From: Haloferax mediterranei ATCC 33500
GTDB lineage: Archaea; Halobacteriota; Halobacteria; Halobacteriales; Haloferacaceae
Length of the DNA: 64,000 nt
Assembly: GCF_000306765.2 (NCBI RefSeq)
Contig: NC_017944.1
Coordinates: forward strand, 310,001-374,000
Direction: 5' to 3'
The notes under the pieces were generated by a model. That model was not told the DNA's origin, searched no databases, and was given only the letters and a program-made list of their open reading frames with translations. A program made the position numbers and the translations under genes. Shown one piece after another: positions 62,329-64,000 of the stretch. Position 1 is the stretch's first letter, and every line of letters begins with the position of its first letter.

Positions 62329-62480
62329 TCAGGACAGTCTTTGCTCGACGAAGGCCACGGTCTGATTCACCGTCCGCTCGAACCACGGCGCTTCGGTGAA
62401 AAAGAAGTGGCCACCCGGTGGCGTGTGCAGTTCGACATCGACCCCACATCTGTTGCGGCGGGAGTCGGAGTTCTTCGAGA
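62329..62480 (-). pseudogene. Alpha/beta-hydrolase C-terminal fragment
   Basis: About 40 codons read VDVELHTPPGGHFFFTEAPW then FERTVNQTVAFVEQRLS to a TGA at 62329. GGH with the catalytic-triad-like His and the closing helix resemble the end of haloarchaeal alpha/beta hydrolases. The frame upstream (RISKNSDSRRNRCG) has no nucleophile elbow and no start; it is a truncated relic. The AT-rich sequence to 62748 shows nothing else. Confidence 0.5.
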
Positions 62481-62748
62481 TTCTGCACCAACTGCGCAGG
62501 CACTATTCTGCTAGTTGTCTTCAGTCACTTTGAGAATACATTTCACATGCTTGAGTGCATAAATATGATAATAAACGCACCTACTGTACAAATTGTAAAA
62601 ATTGCACAAATTATATAATTTGTGAATGTATCGTACTGTTGGGATGTTTACACTGTTCAGCCAGTCTCTACACCCAACTCGTAACAACTGGGTTGCTATC
62701 TCTCCTTACACCCCACACCTATTATTCCGCACCCCATAGCCCGTAGCG

Positions 62749-63120
62749 ATGCACAAACACGCCTCCCTCTCGAACCTCGAACTGCACGATGTCGAACACG
62801 CGGACGCGAAGGTCCGCGCTGTCGGCTACGAACTCCGCCCCGAGAAGATGCGCCCGACGGTCTGGGTATTCGAGGCGGGTGGTTCCGGACCAATGCACCG
62901 CCAGACCGAACAAGAGGAACTGTATCACGTTCTCTCCGGCCGATTCGAGATGGTCTTTGCCGACGACGATGGAACGGTGACCGAGACGCTCGAACTCGCA
63001 TCCGGAGATATCGTCGTCGTCTCCCCCAACGAAGTGCGGCAACTCCGGTGTCTCGATGCCGGTGAGGTGTTCGTCGTCGGCGCACCGAACGTGAAAGACG
63101 ACGGTGTGGTCGTGGACTAA
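62749..63120 (+). CDS. Single-domain cupin protein
   Basis: A 123-residue protein. GPMHRQTEQEELYHVLSGRF carries the H-x5-6-E-x3-H pattern of cupin motif 1 and LASGDIVVVSPNEVRQLRCL is motif 2, with the second metal His replaced. A metal site is therefore possible but incomplete. Substrate unknown. Separate from its neighbours. Confidence 0.8.
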   Translation: MHKHASLSNLELHDVEHADAKVRAVGYELRPEKMRPTVWVFEAGGSGPMHRQTEQEELYHVLSGRFEMVFADDDGTVTETLELASGDIVVVSPNEVRQLRCLDAGEVFVVGAPNVKDDGVVVD

Positions 63121-63188
63121 CCACGCACTGCGTGGCTCCATTCTTCTTCCCTCTGTGTTATAAGTTATCTCACAACATATGTTCGTCT

Positions 63189-63377
63189 ATGGTAATCCCC
63201 GGCTACGACCCAGAAGACCTCAACGACCGACTCGAAGAGTTGCTTTCCGAGCGCGACAGAGAGACGTACCTCACGCCTGAAGAACAAGCACAGTACGAAG
63301 CGGGGGAAAATCTGGTCGACTTGCTGTCGACCGACGACATCCGCGACCTCCTCGATGAGGAACGAGCGGATACCTAA
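63189..63377 (+). CDS. Small hypothetical soluble protein
   Basis: A 62-residue highly acidic, helical protein (MVIPGYDPEDLNDRLEELLS, then ERDRETYLTPEEQAQYEAGE and LLSTDDIRDLLDEERADT). No signal peptide, membrane segment or known motif. The ATG at 63189 is in AT-rich context and suits a short leader. Downstream of the cupin gene. Confidence 0.5.
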   Translation: MVIPGYDPEDLNDRLEELLSERDRETYLTPEEQAQYEAGENLVDLLSTDDIRDLLDEERADT

Positions 63378-63458
63378 GCAGCGACCTGCGTGTTCAGAGC
63401 GGATTCAGCCCGTGTTCTTTTCGTAGCACGTCGATGTAGTCGCGGAAGCCCGGTTCGG

Positions 63459-63779
63459 TCACGACCTGTCGAGTTGGACCGTCTCTTCGACGTAGAGCGT
63501 CGGGCCCTGTTCCATGTCGATGAACTCGGCGGCGTCGGCGTTCACCTCTTTGCCGATGTCGGAGTCGAACGCCGCCTTCAACGCGCCCATATCCTCGAAG
63601 TAGAGTTCGACGATACCGTCGTACTCGGACCGCTCGGGGTTTGCTGGAAGGCTCGTTACGTATTTCTGTAAGCCGGGGAGTTCTTTCGCGATGTCGGCGT
63701 GCGAACCCATCCAGCGCTCGACGAACTCCTCGTGACTGTACTCGTCCGCTCGGACGACTAGATTCACCAGTTTAATCAT
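63459..63779 (-). CDS. EthD-family protein
   Basis: A 106-residue protein with the EthD ferredoxin-like pattern: KLVNLVVRADEYSHEEFVER, then WMGSHADIAKELPGLQKYVT and YDGIVELYFEDMGALKAAFD. The conserved HA-P-L block is present. EthD domains dimerise and accompany degradation or monooxygenase pathways; a specific reaction is not known. It diverges from the IclR gene, with the palindrome at 63877 between them. Confidence 0.8.
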   Translation of the reverse strand: MIKLVNLVVRADEYSHEEFVERWMGSHADIAKELPGLQKYVTSLPANPERSEYDGIVELYFEDMGALKAAFDSDIGKEVNADAAEFIDMEQGPTLYVEETVQLDRS

Positions 63780-63876
63780 GCACGTCAGCTATCCTCCCGG
63801 ATACTACTTTGCTCTATCGCCCACCGCTAATCGGATAGTACCGCTGACCCGCTCCGTTCGAAGTACCTGAACGCGC

Positions 63877-63893
63877 GTTCGAATTTTTCGAAC
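63877..63893. promoter_or_regulatory. Perfect palindrome, probable IclR operator
   Basis: GTTCGAATTTTTCGAAC is a perfect dyad with 7-base arms and a 3-base centre. It lies between the divergent EthD and IclR-type genes and directly upstream of the TATA-like TTTATAAC at 63898-63905. A second GTTCGAA with GAAC partner is at 63855-63871. Autoregulation by the IclR protein is the natural guess. Confidence 0.6.
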
Positions 63894-63927
63894 AAAGTTT
63901 ATAACGAATGAACACGGATGCCACACA

Positions 63928-64000
63928 ATGGCAGACGACGAACAGCGCCGACCGGTGAAGACGGCAGCGACATCTTTTGGCATCCTCGAACGGCTCAAGG
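63928..64000 (+). CDS. IclR-family regulator, N-terminus only
   Basis: The first 24 codons (MADDEQRRPVKTAATSFGIL then ERLK) are followed by the window edge. PVKTAATSFGILERLK is the first helix of the winged helix-turn-helix in haloarchaeal IclR proteins (PVKT-x3-SF-I-x-L). A TATA-like TTTATAAC ends about 25 bases before the ATG, suggesting a leaderless mRNA. The ligand-binding domain is outside the window. Confidence 0.7.
   Translation, partial: MADDEQRRPVKTAATSFGILERLK

Overview
The window comes from a halophilic archaeon, most likely Haloferax. The proteins are acidic and GC-rich, secreted proteins carry Tat/lipobox signals, many genes have a TATA element about 25 to 35 nt before the ATG (leaderless style), and haloarchaeal families recur (DUF7344, HalOD1, small zinc fingers, ISH-type elements). 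The CRISPR repeat resembles the one I remember from Haloferax mediterranei, but I cannot fix the species from sequence alone.

Layout. 0-0.6 kb: end of a chemotaxis transducer and a CheW-like gene. 0.6-4.4 kb: low-GC accessory island with an integrase remnant, a two-gene operon encoding a PD-(D/E)XK nuclease-like protein and an unrecognised partner, a one-spacer CRISPR relic and an orphan CRISPR leader. 4.5-23.5 kb: mostly core-like genes: MFS transporter, lipoproteins, NosL, many small regulators, and a dispersed UDP-GlcNAc set (glmM, glmS, two nucleotidyltransferase/acetyltransferase-type proteins) and an IMPDH/GMP reductase-family gene. 23.6-36.1 kb: a complete type I-B CRISPR-Cas locus with array A (minus strand), leader A, a CreT/CreA-like RNA module, cas6-cas8b-cas7-cas5-cas3-cas4-cas1-cas2, leader B, array B (plus strand) and a trailer. 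36.1-45.5 kb: small genes, an MFS transporter, a Tat-exported glycerophosphodiesterase and a tightly overlapping hutUGIH histidine-degradation operon. 45.6-52.6 kb: a transposon graveyard with a broken beta-propeller lipoprotein gene, a full and a deleted IS6-type element, several transposase fragments and an IS4/ISH8-type element. 52.6-64 kb: iron-regulated substrate-binding protein, cobQ, acyl-CoA ligase, DoxX, CoA-disulfide-reductase-like enzyme, trpB, a nitrilase-family hydrolase, cupin, EthD-like protein and the start of an IclR regulator.

The most striking signal lies between leader A and cas6. Two degenerate CRISPR repeats (25047-25076 and 25111-25140) enclose a 34-nt pseudo-spacer whose first 14 nt match, except at position 6, a site at 24668-24681. 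That site is preceded by TTC (a haloarchaeal PAM) and lies just upstream of an eight-codon mini-ORF followed by a hairpin. This is the architecture of a CreA antitoxin guide RNA that directs Cascade to the promoter of a CreT toxin RNA, so that loss of the cas genes would release the toxin. The other notable points are an almost identical spacer carried in opposite orientations in arrays A and B, and a CRISPR trailer copied in inverted orientation 32 kb away in front of the nuclease operon.
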